A DNA stretch of 64,000 nt from Variovorax boronicumulans. GTDB taxonomy: Bacteria; Pseudomonadota; Gammaproteobacteria; Burkholderiales; Burkholderiaceae_C. Positions 44,371-53,541 of the stretch are shown piece by piece. The notes beneath the pieces were generated by a model that was given only the letters and a program-made list of their open reading frames with translations, was not told where the DNA came from and searched no databases. The stretch's first letter is position 1, and each line of letters opens with the position of its first letter. The DNA is taken from NCBI RefSeq assembly GCF_029892485.1, contig NZ_JARXVG010000014.1, forward strand, positions 1 through 64,000, in the 5' to 3' direction. A program made the translations under genes and the position numbers.

Positions 44371-46407
44371 ATGGGACCCGCCGGCATCCAGCTCCTGTTT
44401 GCCGGCACGATCTTCAGCAGCGCGTTCCTGCTGTTCCTGGTCCAGCCGCTCATCGCCAAGCAGATCCTGCCGTGGTTCGGCGGCTCGGCCGCGGTGTGGT
44501 CGATCTGCATGGTGTTCTTCCAGGTCGTGCTGCTCGCGGGCTACGCATATTCGGACTGGATCACGCGCCATCTGCGGGTGCGCACCCAGGCGGCGCTGCA
44601 CGTCGCGCTCTTGCTCGCGAGCCTGGCTTTCCTGCCGATCGTGACCAGTGTGCGCTGGAAGCCGACCGGCGCCGAAGACCCGACGCTGTGGATCCTGGGC
44701 CTTCTGCTCGGCACCATCGGCCTGCCTTATTTTTTGCTCTCGACCACGGGACCGCTGGTGCAGTCGTGGGTGGCGCGGACGCCGTGGGGCGCGCAGGTGT
44801 ACCGGTATTTCTCGCTGTCGAACCTGGCGTCGCTGCTGTCGCTGTTGAGCTATCCGGTGCTGATCGAACCGCGCAGTTCGCTGCTGCAGCAGGCGCACGG
44901 ATGGTCGTGGGGCTACGGGGCGTTCGTGGCGCTGTGCAGCGGCACCACGCTGTACGTGGCGCGCCGCTGGGCCGACGTGCCGCTGCATCAAGCTTCCGGC
45001 GATACGGCCACGGCCCCTGAGAAACCGCTGCGCACCGCCGACTACCTGCTGTGGCTCGCATTGCCCGCGCTGGGCTCCTGGCTGCTGCTGGCGGTGACCA
45101 ACCACATCACCCAGAACGTGGCAGCCGTTCCCTTTCTCTGGGTGCTGCCGCTCACGCTCTATCTGCTGACCTTCGTGCTGTGCTTCGAGAGCGACCGCTG
45201 GTATCGCCGCGGCGTGTTCCTGCCGCTCGCCGCCGCGATGCTGCTGCTGTGCGCCTTCGGCCTGCAGGACGCCATCGGCACCAGCGTGAAGGCGGCGCTG
45301 CCGATCTACGCGGCGGGCCTCTTCGCCCTGTGCATGTTCCTGCACGGCGAGATGGCCCGGCTGCGGCCGGGGCCGCGCTACCTCACGCGCTTCTACCTGA
45401 TGCTGTCGCTGGGCGGTGCGCTGGGCGGCGTGACGGTGGGGCTGGTCGCGCCGCACGTGCTGCCGGCCTACTACGAGCTGGGCATCGGCCTGGTGCTCAC
45501 GGCGCTGCTGGCGGTCGCGGTGCTGCCCAGCCGACGCTGGCTGCGGGTGGCTTGCGTCGCCGTCGCGGGTTGCTGCGCGTGGTTCCTTTGGCTGCAGGTG
45601 CAGGGCGACTCGGCCGATGCGCGCGTCATGCAGCGCAATTTCTACGGCACGCTGGTGACCGTCGATCACCGGCGCGACGACCCTGCCGACGACGTTCGGC
45701 AGATGTTCCACGGCTCGGTCAAGCACGGCGAGCAGTTCCTGCTGGCGGCGCGCCGCAGCGAGCCCACGTCGTACTACGGCCGCACGTCGGGCATCGGCCG
45801 CGCGATCGCCGCCGCGCCCGCGGGGCCGCGCCGCGTCGGCCTGATCGGGCTGGGCGCGGGAACGCTCGCGGGTTACGGGCGGGCCGGCGACGTCTTCCGG
45901 GTCTACGAGATCAATCCGCAGGTGTTCGATCTGGCCGACACCGAATTCAGCTTCCTGCGCGACAGCCCGGCCCGCATCGAGCGGGTGCTGGGCGACGCGC
46001 GCCTGGCGCTGGAGCGCGAGCCCGCGCAGGGCTTCGACGTGCTGGCGGTCGATGCGTTTTCGGGCGACTCGGTGCCGATCCACCTGATCACCGCGGAGGC
46101 GATGGATGTCTACCTGCGCCATCTGCGGCCCGGCGGCATCGTCGCCTTCCACGTGACCAACCGCTTCCTCGCGCTGGCGCCTGTGGTCGCGAAGATCGCC
46201 GAGACCAAGGGGCTGCACGCGAAGCTGGTGCACGACGACACCGCCGAGATCGCCTGGCTGCGCGACACCGACTGGGTGCTGGTCGCGCGAGAGGCGGAGA
46301 CGCTGGCGCGCGACCCGGTGGGTGCCGCGGCATCGGCCATTGCGCCGGTGGCCGGCGCCCGGCCCTGGACCGACGACTTCAACAATCTGCTGGGCGTGCT
46401 GAAGTAG
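44371..46407 (+). CDS. Fused MFS-like membrane domain and spermidine-synthase-like protein
   Basis: A 678-residue two-part protein. Residues 1 to about 410 form many membrane segments (LLFAGTIFSSAFLLFLVQPLIA; ILGLLLGTIGLPYFLLSTTGP). The rest is a soluble spermidine-synthase-like fold: VGLIGLGAGTLAGYG (about 489-503) resembles the SAM site, then VYEINPQVFDLA and VLAVDAFSGDSVPIHLIT. The substrate may be a polyamine-related acceptor, but classical catalytic Asp motifs are not clear, so activity is unproven. It starts 6 bp after DUF2214, likely co-transcribed, and ends at a bidirectional terminator. Confidence 0.87.
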   Translation: MGPAGIQLLFAGTIFSSAFLLFLVQPLIAKQILPWFGGSAAVWSICMVFFQVVLLAGYAYSDWITRHLRVRTQAALHVALLLASLAFLPIVTSVRWKPTGAEDPTLWILGLLLGTIGLPYFLLSTTGPLVQSWVARTPWGAQVYRYFSLSNLASLLSLLSYPVLIEPRSSLLQQAHGWSWGYGAFVALCSGTTLYVARRWADVPLHQASGDTATAPEKPLRTADYLLWLALPALGSWLLLAVTNHITQNVAAVPFLWVLPLTLYLLTFVLCFESDRWYRRGVFLPLAAAMLLLCAFGLQDAIGTSVKAALPIYAAGLFALCMFLHGEMARLRPGPRYLTRFYLMLSLGGALGGVTVGLVAPHVLPAYYELGIGLVLTALLAVAVLPSRRWLRVACVAVAGCCAWFLWLQVQGDSADARVMQRNFYGTLVTVDHRRDDPADDVRQMFHGSVKHGEQFLLAARRSEPTSYYGRTSGIGRAIAAAPAGPRRVGLIGLGAGTLAGYGRAGDVFRVYEINPQVFDLADTEFSFLRDSPARIERVLGDARLALEREPAQGFDVLAVDAFSGDSVPIHLITAEAMDVYLRHLRPGGIVAFHVTNRFLALAPVVAKIAETKGLHAKLVHDDTAEIAWLRDTDWVLVAREAETLARDPVGAAASAIAPVAGARPWTDDFNNLLGVLK

Positions 46408-46424
46408 CGAACCGGGGCGCCATG

Positions 46425-46454
46425 AAAAAAGGCCCGCACGGGGCGGGCCTTTTT
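46425..46454. terminator. Bidirectional intrinsic terminator
   Basis: AAAAAAGGCCCGC-acggg-GCGGGCCTTTTT gives a 7-bp GC stem (46431-46437 with 46443-46449) with A/T runs on both sides. It lies between two convergent genes, the fused spermidine-synthase-like gene and the PsiF-like gene, and can end both transcripts. Confidence 0.88.
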
Positions 46455-46470
46455 CAGTGCGGCGCGGGCT

Positions 46471-46815
46471 TCAGGCCTTGGCGTCTTTTTCGCACTTCTT
46501 GATGAAGCTGTTCTTGGCGGCGCCGGCCAGCGGCTTGCCGTTCTTGTCGATGGCCTTGGCGGCGCAGGCGGGAGCTGCAGCGGCCTTGGTTTCCTTCTCG
46601 CACTTCTTGATGGAGCTGGCCTTGGCGGCGCCAGCCAGGGGCTTGCCGTTCTTGTCGATGGCCTTGGCGTCGCAGGTGCCGCCGGCGGCGGGTGCTGCTG
46701 CAGCGGGAGCGGCGGCGGCCGGGGCGACAGCGGGCGCGGGGGCCTTGTCTTGTGCCTGTGCGGCCCCGAAGGTCAGGCAGGCGCCCAGGGCGATCAGGGA
46801 AAGGAACTTCTTCAT
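46471..46815 (-). CDS. PsiF-like repeat protein, secreted
   Basis: A 114-residue exported protein. A signal peptide (MKKFLSLIALGACLTFGAAQAQ) and an Ala/Pro-rich linker precede two near-identical repeats of about 28 residues, each ending KAIDKNGKPLAGAAK and IKKCEK, with Cys at both ends. This spacing matches the PsiF repeat (phosphate-starvation-inducible PsiF), an identification I make from pattern only. The ribosome site AAGGAC lies 7 nt before the ATG. The DNA of the repeats is also very similar, so the duplication looks recent. Confidence 0.8.
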   Translation of the reverse strand: MKKFLSLIALGACLTFGAAQAQDKAPAPAVAPAAAAPAAAAPAAGGTCDAKAIDKNGKPLAGAAKASSIKKCEKETKAAAAPACAAKAIDKNGKPLAGAAKNSFIKKCEKDAKA

Positions 46816-46946
46816 GGTGATATGTCCTTGCAAGGTGGAGTTGTGACAGGTGCCCCGCCCCGGGGCTGCCCATCGTAACGGGCGGCGGCAACGATCGGAT
46901 GACCATCGTCAACTGCGCCCGGGTTTGCCCCCGGTAAAATTCGCAG

Positions 46947-48632
46947 ATGCTATTGGTCAAACAGGAGCTGCTCGCGGCGCTCGCGAACACGCTCGAATCC
47001 CTCTCCCCCGGTGCCGGCGCCAAAGCCGCGTTCGAATCGCCCAAGGTGGCCGCGCATGGCGATTTCGCCAGCACGGCCGCCATGCAGCTGGCCAAACCGC
47101 TCGCGCGCAAGCCCCGCGAACTGGCCGAGCAACTGAGCGCTGCGCTGCTCGCCACCCCCGCTTTCGGCCAATGGGTCGAGGCCATCGAGATCGCCGGGCC
47201 CGGTTTCCTCAACATCCGCCTGAAGACCGCCGCCAAGCAGCAGATCGTGCGCGAGGTGCTGTCCGCAGGTAACACTTTCGGCCAGCAACCCGCCACCGGC
47301 GAGAAGGTGCTGGTCGAGTTCGTCTCGGCCAACCCGACCGGCCCGCTGCATGTGGGCCATGGCCGCCAGGCGGCGCTGGGCGACGCCATCTGCAACCTGC
47401 GCGCCTCGCAGGGCGAGAGCGTCTGGCGCGAGTTCTATTACAACGACGCCGGCGTGCAGATCCAGACGCTGGCCAACAGCACCCAGCTGCGCGCCCGCGG
47501 CTTCAAGCCTGGCGACGCCGAGTGGCCGAGCGGCGAAAAAGCCCCGGCCTACAACGGCGACTACATCGCCGACATCGCCGAGGACTTCAAGGCGAAGAAG
47601 ACCGTCAAGTCAGACGATCGCGAATACACCGCGAGCGGCGACATCGACGACATCGACTCCATCCGCGAATTCGCCGTGGCGTACCTGCGCCGCGAGCAGG
47701 ACCTGGACCTGCAGGCCTTCCGCGTGCGCTTCGACAACTACTACCTGGAGTCGAGCCTCTACACCAGCGGCCGCGTCGAGGCCGCGGTGGGCAAGCTCGT
47801 GGCGGCCGGCAAGACCTACGAGGAAGACGGCGCGCTCTGGCTCAAGTCGACCGACTATGGCGACGACAAAGACCGCGTGATGAAGAAGAAGGACGGCACG
47901 TACACGTACTTCGTGCCCGACGTCGCCTATCACATCGCCAAGTGGGAGCGCGGCTTCCACAAGGTCGTGAACATCCAGGGGACCGACCACCACGGCACCA
48001 TCGCGCGGGTGCGCGCCGGGCTGCAGGCGGCGGGCGAAGGCATTCCCGAGGGCTATCCCGACTACGTGCTGCACACGATGGTGCGCGTGATGAAGGGCGG
48101 CGAAGAGGTCAAGATCAGCAAGCGCGCCGGCAGCTACGTCACGCTGCGCGACCTGATCGAGTGGACGAGCACCGATGCCGTGCGCTTCTTCCTCCTGAGC
48201 CGCAAGCCCGATACCGAGTACACCTTCGACGTCGACCTCGCGGTGACGAAAAACAACGACAACCCGGTTTATTACGTGCAGTACGCGCATGCGCGCATCT
48301 GCTCGGTGCTGGCTGGCTGGGGCGGCGACGCCGCCACGCTGAAGGATGTGGACCTGTCGCCGCTCGAGAGTCCTCCAGCGCAGGCGCTGATGCTGCTCCT
48401 GGCCAGGTACCCGGCCATGCTCACCGCGGCGTCGAAGGATTTCGCCCCGCACGACGTCACCTTCTACCTGCGCGAACTGGCCGCCAGCTACCACAGCTAC
48501 TACGACGCCGAACGCATCCTGGTGGACGACGAAAAGGTCAAGCTGGCCCGCCTGGCGCTTGTCGCCGCGACCGCGCAGGTGCTGCACAATGGCCTCGCGA
48601 TTCTCGGCGTCAGTGCGCCGAACAAGATGTGA
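46947..48632 (+). CDS. argS: Arginyl-tRNA synthetase
   Basis: It charges tRNA-Arg. The 561-residue enzyme begins with an Arg-S N-terminal domain ([16 protein letters not shown]), then [22 protein letters not shown] (HIGH motif at about 133-137) and [16 protein letters not shown]. The second signature is [13 protein letters not shown] in place of KMSKS, which is normal for this family. The C-terminal anticodon-binding domain contains [15 protein letters not shown] at 46947 matches family N-termini. The SPOR gene follows 11 bp downstream. Confidence 0.97.
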   Translation: MLLVKQELLAALANTLESLSPGAGAKAAFESPKVAAHGDFASTAAMQLAKPLARKPRELAEQLSAALLATPAFGQWVEAIEIAGPGFLNIRLKTAAKQQIVREVLSAGNTFGQQPATGEKVLVEFVSANPTGPLHVGHGRQAALGDAICNLRASQGESVWREFYYNDAGVQIQTLANSTQLRARGFKPGDAEWPSGEKAPAYNGDYIADIAEDFKAKKTVKSDDREYTASGDIDDIDSIREFAVAYLRREQDLDLQAFRVRFDNYYLESSLYTSGRVEAAVGKLVAAGKTYEEDGALWLKSTDYGDDKDRVMKKKDGTYTYFVPDVAYHIAKWERGFHKVVNIQGTDHHGTIARVRAGLQAAGEGIPEGYPDYVLHTMVRVMKGGEEVKISKRAGSYVTLRDLIEWTSTDAVRFFLLSRKPDTEYTFDVDLAVTKNNDNPVYYVQYAHARICSVLAGWGGDAATLKDVDLSPLESPPAQALMLLLARYPAMLTAASKDFAPHDVTFYLRELAASYHSYYDAERILVDDEKVKLARLALVAATAQVLHNGLAILGVSAPNKM

Positions 48633-48643
48633 ACCTCACTCCC

Positions 48644-49411
48644 ATGAAGAAGACAACCAGACAACGCGGCAACATCGTCATCGGCCTGATCATCGGCCTG
48701 GTGATCGGCCTGGGCGTGGCGCTGGGCATCGCGGTCTATGTGACCAAGGTGCCGATCCCGTTCGTGACCAAGACGCAGAAGGGCGGCGCCGAGCAGGACG
48801 AAGCCGAAGCCCGCAAGAACCGCGACTGGGACCCCAACGCACCGCTGGCCGGCAAGGCCGGCGCCGCCAGGCCGACGCCGCCGGCCGCCACCGGCCCGGT
48901 CAACCCGGTCACCGGCGAACTGGCCACCAGCACCACCGCCGTCGCACCCGGCACGCCGCCCCCGGCCACCGCGCCGGTGCCCGTGGTGGTCGCACCCAAG
49001 CCGACGCGTGCCGCGCCGGTGCCGGCCGAAGCCAACGCGCTGCCCGCATCCAACGATCCGCTGGGCGACCTCGCCCGCGCCCGGGCGGGTTCCAGTTCGG
49101 GCAGCACGACCGTGGCGTCCGCCGCGCCAAGCAGCAGCAACAACAGCGCCGCGGCCACGTCTTCCGGCGCCGATCCGTTCATGTACTTCGTGCAGGCTGG
49201 CGCCTTCCGCACCACCGACGACGCCGAGGCGCAGCGCGCCAAGCTGTCGCTGATGGGCGTCGAGGCCCGTGTCACCGAGCGCGAACAGGCCGGTCGCACG
49301 GTCTACCGCGTGCGCGCCGGCCCGTTCAACAAGAAGGACGATGCCGACCGCCTCAAGGAGCGGCTCGATGGCGGCGGCCTCGAATCGGCGCTGGTCCGCG
49401 TGCAGCGCTGA
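48644..49411 (+). CDS. SPOR-domain membrane protein, FtsN-like
   Basis: A 255-residue protein with a short N-terminal cytoplasmic part, one membrane segment (IVIGLIIGLVIGLGVALGIAVYV), a long Pro/Ala/Ser/Thr-rich periplasmic linker and a C-terminal SPOR domain (about 178-255; FMYFVQAGAFRTTDDAEAQ, RTVYRVRAGPFNKKDDAD). SPOR binds denuded peptidoglycan at the division site, so this is probably an FtsN-like division protein. It lies 11 bp after argS and before dsbA, a conserved order in Burkholderiales (from memory). Confidence 0.88.
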   Translation: MKKTTRQRGNIVIGLIIGLVIGLGVALGIAVYVTKVPIPFVTKTQKGGAEQDEAEARKNRDWDPNAPLAGKAGAARPTPPAATGPVNPVTGELATSTTAVAPGTPPPATAPVPVVVAPKPTRAAPVPAEANALPASNDPLGDLARARAGSSSGSTTVASAAPSSSNNSAAATSSGADPFMYFVQAGAFRTTDDAEAQRAKLSLMGVEARVTEREQAGRTVYRVRAGPFNKKDDADRLKERLDGGGLESALVRVQR

Positions 49412-49569
49412 CCGACCGGGCGCTGTTGCTGCCGCAAATAGCCTTTAAGCTTCGCCGCGCGGCATTTGCCGCCACCATTCAGCGCCGGGGGCGCGCCGCG
49501 TGTCCGCTTGCGAGGAACTCCTCGCCGCACGCCGGCTCAGTCTGCCGTACCAACAGGAGAACCCTTTCA

Positions 49570-50217
49570 ATGAAACGTCGTGACTTTTCGCTGGCCGCCA
49601 CTTCGCTCGGGCTGCTTTCGCTGGCCGCCAATCCGGCCCACGCCCAGGCGCGCATCCCCAAGGCCGGCTCCGAGTACCTCGTGCTCGACAAGCGCGTGCC
49701 GGTCGATGCGCCGGCTGGCAAGGTCGAGGTGGTCGAGTTCTTCTCGTACAACTGCCCCCATTGCAACGACTTCGAGCCGGCGCTCGAGGCCTGGGCCAAG
49801 ACGGCACCGAAGGAAGTCGCCTTCCGCCGCATCCCGGTGCCTTTCGTGGGCAACGACGTCGAAGCCAAGCAGCGCCTGTACTACGCGCTCGAGGCGCTGG
49901 GCAAGGTCGACGAATTCCAGCCGAAGGTCTTCAATGCGATCCACAAGCAGCGCCAGAACGTGAATGGCGATGCCAACATCATTGCCTGGGTCGCGGCCAA
50001 CGGCATCGACGGCGCCAAGTTCAAGGAAGTCTTCACCTCGTTCGGCGTGGCCAGCAAGGCCAAGCGCGCCTCGCAGATGACCGATGCCTACAAGGTGGCC
50101 GGCGTGCCGGCGATGGCCGTGGCCGGCCGCTGGTATGTGGACGGCGAGACCGCCGGCAACATGACCAACGTGCTGCAGGTCGTCAACTTCCTGGTCGGCG
50201 AAGCAAAGAAGGGCTGA
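49570..50217 (+). CDS. dsbA: Thiol:disulfide interchange protein DsbA
   Basis: It introduces disulfide bonds into exported proteins. The 215-residue product has a signal peptide ending AHA (about residue 25; it contains the twin-Arg-like KRRDFSLAATS) and the thioredoxin-fold site FFSYNCPHCNDFEP (CPHC, about 61-64). The cis-Pro loop is KVAGVPAMAVAG. The ribosome site AGGAGAA lies 9 nt before the ATG. It follows the SPOR gene by 158 bp with no obvious terminator. A repeat-like hairpin group and a strong terminator follow. Confidence 0.94.
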   Translation: MKRRDFSLAATSLGLLSLAANPAHAQARIPKAGSEYLVLDKRVPVDAPAGKVEVVEFFSYNCPHCNDFEPALEAWAKTAPKEVAFRRIPVPFVGNDVEAKQRLYYALEALGKVDEFQPKVFNAIHKQRQNVNGDANIIAWVAANGIDGAKFKEVFTSFGVASKAKRASQMTDAYKVAGVPAMAVAGRWYVDGETAGNMTNVLQVVNFLVGEAKKG

Positions 50218-50225
50218 CCCCCTCG

Positions 50226-50299
50226 GGCTGCGCGGCACTTCGTGTCCGCTGCCGCCCACCCCCTTGCAGGGGGCGATACCTGCGGTCCGGCGCAGCCGG
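50226..50299. repeat. Triple hairpin repeat after dsbA
   Basis: Three successive hairpins lie in this stretch: an imperfect stem with loop TTCG at 50226-50253, a perfect one (CCCCCT-tgc-AGGGGG, 50259-50273) and a GC one (CCGGC-gca-GCCGG, 50287-50299). From memory, such blocks recur between genes of Comamonadaceae. It may act as an mRNA-end or nucleoid-binding element; function unproven. Confidence 0.55.
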
Positions 50300-50327
50300 T
50301 TCCCAGGTGTCTCCCGAGAGGGACACC

Positions 50328-50350
50328 GGCCCGCTTCGGCGGGCCTTTTT
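50328..50350 (+). terminator. Intrinsic terminator after dsbA
   Basis: GGCCCGC (50328-50334) and GCGGGCC (50339-50345) form a stem with loop TTCG, followed by five T. It ends the dsbA transcript before the lptA promoter. Confidence 0.85.
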
Positions 50351-50415
50351 CATCTGCATTGGTGAACTGGTGTTAACCGCCGCATACAATGGTTCAGAGC
50401 AAGTTTCGTGCCTCT

Positions 50416-51128
50416 ATGACATTGCCCTCCTACTCCACCACCACCCCCCTGATCCGTCGCATCGGCCGCCTCGCCGTCGGCGCGCTGTTGCTGGCCGGCC
50501 TCGCCTCGGGCGTCCTGGCCGAGACCGCCGACCGCGCCAAGCCGATGAACATTGAGTCCGACGCCATGCGCTACGACGACCTGAAACAGACCAGCGTGTT
50601 CACCGGCAACGTGCTCGTCACGAAGGGCACGATCATCATCCGCGGCGCGCGCATGGATGTGCGGCAGGATGCCGAGGGCTACCAGTACGGCGTGGTCACG
50701 GCGGCACCCGGCAAGCGCGCCTACTACAAGCAGAAGCGCAATGCGCCTGACGAGTGGATCGAAGGCGAATCCGAAGTCATCGAGTACGACAGCCGCGCCG
50801 ACAACGTCAAGTTCATCCGCAACGCCACCATGCGCCGCCTGCTCGGCGCCACGCCGAACGACGAGAGCCAGGGCGCGCTGATCGTCTACGACCAGGGCAA
50901 CGACACCTACACGGTCAACGGCTCGACCGTGCCGCCGAACACGGCAGTGAACGCGTCGACGCCCAGCGGCCGCGTCAAGACCATCCTCACCCCGAAGGCC
51001 GCCACCGCACCGAAGCCCGGCGCCTCGGCCCCGGCCGGCGCGAAGCCCGCGGCACCGGCCCCCACCCCCGCGCCCGGCACCGGCCTGCGCTCGACCACCA
51101 CGCTGAGTGGAGAGGGAGAAGGGCGCAA

Positions 51129-51132
<4 letters not shown>
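50416..51132 (+). CDS. lptA: LPS-transport periplasmic protein LptA
   Basis: LptA forms the periplasmic bridge that carries LPS from LptB2FGC to LptDE. The 238-residue product has a signal peptide (cleavage near VLAETAD), then the OstA-like jellyroll with [40 protein letters not shown] and [20 protein letters not shown]. The C-terminus is a Pro/Ala-rich tail. An ATG at 50389 also exists, but it abuts a TACAAT -10-like element, so 50416 is preferred. Its last four bases form GTGA, the start of lptB. No lptC is adjacent. Confidence 0.93.
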
Positions 51133-51923
<791 letters not shown>

Positions 51924-51941
51924 GGGAGGGTCGGGTTCTTC

Positions 51942-53531
51942 ATGAAGCAAGGGCTGTCCCTTCGCGTCTCGCAGCATCTGGCGCTCACGCCACAGCTGCA
52001 GCAGTCGATCCGGCTGCTGCAGCTCTCCACGCTCGAACTGAGCCAGGAGGTCGAGCAGATGCTGGACGAGAACCCATTCCTCGAGCGCACCGCGGAAGAA
52101 GCGGCGCGCGAGGAATTCGGGCTCGATGCCGTCGATACGCCGGTCCCGCGCGATGACGGCGGCGAGACCGGGGAAGGCGATTTCGCCCCGGTCCCGACCA
52201 GCAGTGCAACGACCGCGACTGAAACCACCTCGACGCCCGACACCGACGGCCCCGCCGCCGAGATCACGGAGCGCGAGCCCGACTGGGAAGGCGACGGCAC
52301 CGTCGACATGGCGCCCGACGACAGCGAGTGGGGCAGCGACGCGCCCGCGCGCCAGAACAACCTGGGCAACGACGAACGCGCCGACGCCACCGAACTCGCG
52401 CGCAGCCAGGAGTCGCTGCAATCGTTCCTGCACCGCCAGGCGCTGAGCCTGCGCCTCAATGAAAACGACAGCGCCGCGCTGCGCTTCCTGATCGAATCGC
52501 TCAACGACGACGGCTACCTCGAAGATTCGCTGCCCGCGCTGGCCTCGGGCCTTGCGGGCGACGACAACGACCAGTTCGACGAACTGGTGCACCACTTCCA
52601 GGTGGCGCTCGGCCTGCTGCAGAGCCTGGAGCCTGTCGGCGTCGGCGCGCGCGACCTGGGCGAGTGCCTGGGCATCCAGCTGCGTGCGCTGGCCAGCGAA
52701 GACGAGACCGACGAAGAAGAGCTCATCCGCAAGACCGCGATCGCGATCTGCAAGCAGCCGATGGAGTTGCTCGCTCGGCGCGACTTCAAGCGCCTGGCCA
52801 CGCTCACGCGCACCAACGAAGAACTGGTGCGCTCTGCGCTGCAGATCATTGCGCGCCTGGAGCCCAAGCCGGGTCGCCGTTTTGTCGACGTCGAACGCAA
52901 CATCGTCATTCCCGACGTCATCGTCACCAAGACCGGCCGCGGCACCAACATCAAGTTCCGCGTCATGCTGAACCCCGAGGTGATGCCGCGCCTGCGCGTG
53001 CACGACATCTACGCCGGTGCGCTCAAGGCGCACAAGGGCGAAGGCAGCCAGGCGCTGTCGCAGCGGCTGCAGGAGGCGCGCTGGTTCATCAAGAACATCC
53101 AGCAGCGCTTCGACACCATCCTGCGCGTGAGCAACGCCATCGTCGAACGGCAGAAGAGCTACTTCGTGCACGGCGAGCTCGCGATGCGGCCGCTGGTGCT
53201 GCGCGAGATTGCCGACGAGCTGGGCCTGCACGAGTCGACCATCTCGCGCGTGACCACCGCCAAGTACATGTCCACGCCCTTCGGCACGGTCGAGCTCAAG
53301 TACTTCTTCGGCTCGGCGCTGGGCACCGAGACCGGCGGCAATGCATCGAGCACCGCGGTGCGCGCGCTCATCAAGCAGTTCGTGAGTTCCGAGAGCATCA
53401 AGAAGCCGCTGTCGGACAGCCAGATCTCCGAGATGCTGAAAGAGCAGGGCATCGAGTGCGCGCGCCGTACCGTGGCCAAGTACCGCGAGGCGCTGCGCAT
53501 CGCGCCCGCCAACCTTCGCAAAGCCCTGTAG
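51942..53531 (+). CDS. rpoN: RNA polymerase sigma-54 factor
   Basis: It directs polymerase to -24/-12 promoters activated by enhancer-binding ATPases. The 529-residue product has the activator-contact region (SLRVSQHLALTPQLQQSIRLLQL), an acidic linker of about residues 60-160, the core-binding domain, and the RpoN box (ARRTVAKYRE) near the C-terminus. It follows lptB by 18 bp, the usual proteobacterial order. Downstream, however, a phospholipase gene lies where hpf and ptsN usually follow. Confidence 0.97.
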   Translation: MKQGLSLRVSQHLALTPQLQQSIRLLQLSTLELSQEVEQMLDENPFLERTAEEAAREEFGLDAVDTPVPRDDGGETGEGDFAPVPTSSATTATETTSTPDTDGPAAEITEREPDWEGDGTVDMAPDDSEWGSDAPARQNNLGNDERADATELARSQESLQSFLHRQALSLRLNENDSAALRFLIESLNDDGYLEDSLPALASGLAGDDNDQFDELVHHFQVALGLLQSLEPVGVGARDLGECLGIQLRALASEDETDEEELIRKTAIAICKQPMELLARRDFKRLATLTRTNEELVRSALQIIARLEPKPGRRFVDVERNIVIPDVIVTKTGRGTNIKFRVMLNPEVMPRLRVHDIYAGALKAHKGEGSQALSQRLQEARWFIKNIQQRFDTILRVSNAIVERQKSYFVHGELAMRPLVLREIADELGLHESTISRVTTAKYMSTPFGTVELKYFFGSALGTETGGNASSTAVRALIKQFVSSESIKKPLSDSQISEMLKEQGIECARRTVAKYREALRIAPANLRKAL

Positions 53532-53541
53532 AAAGCCGCCA

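Noticed and set aside
43804-46233. Reverse frame of 809 codons over the DUF2214 and fused spermidine-synthase-like genes
   Set aside because: Shadow with Gln/Arg/His-rich low-complexity content; no motifs, and the forward gene is certain.
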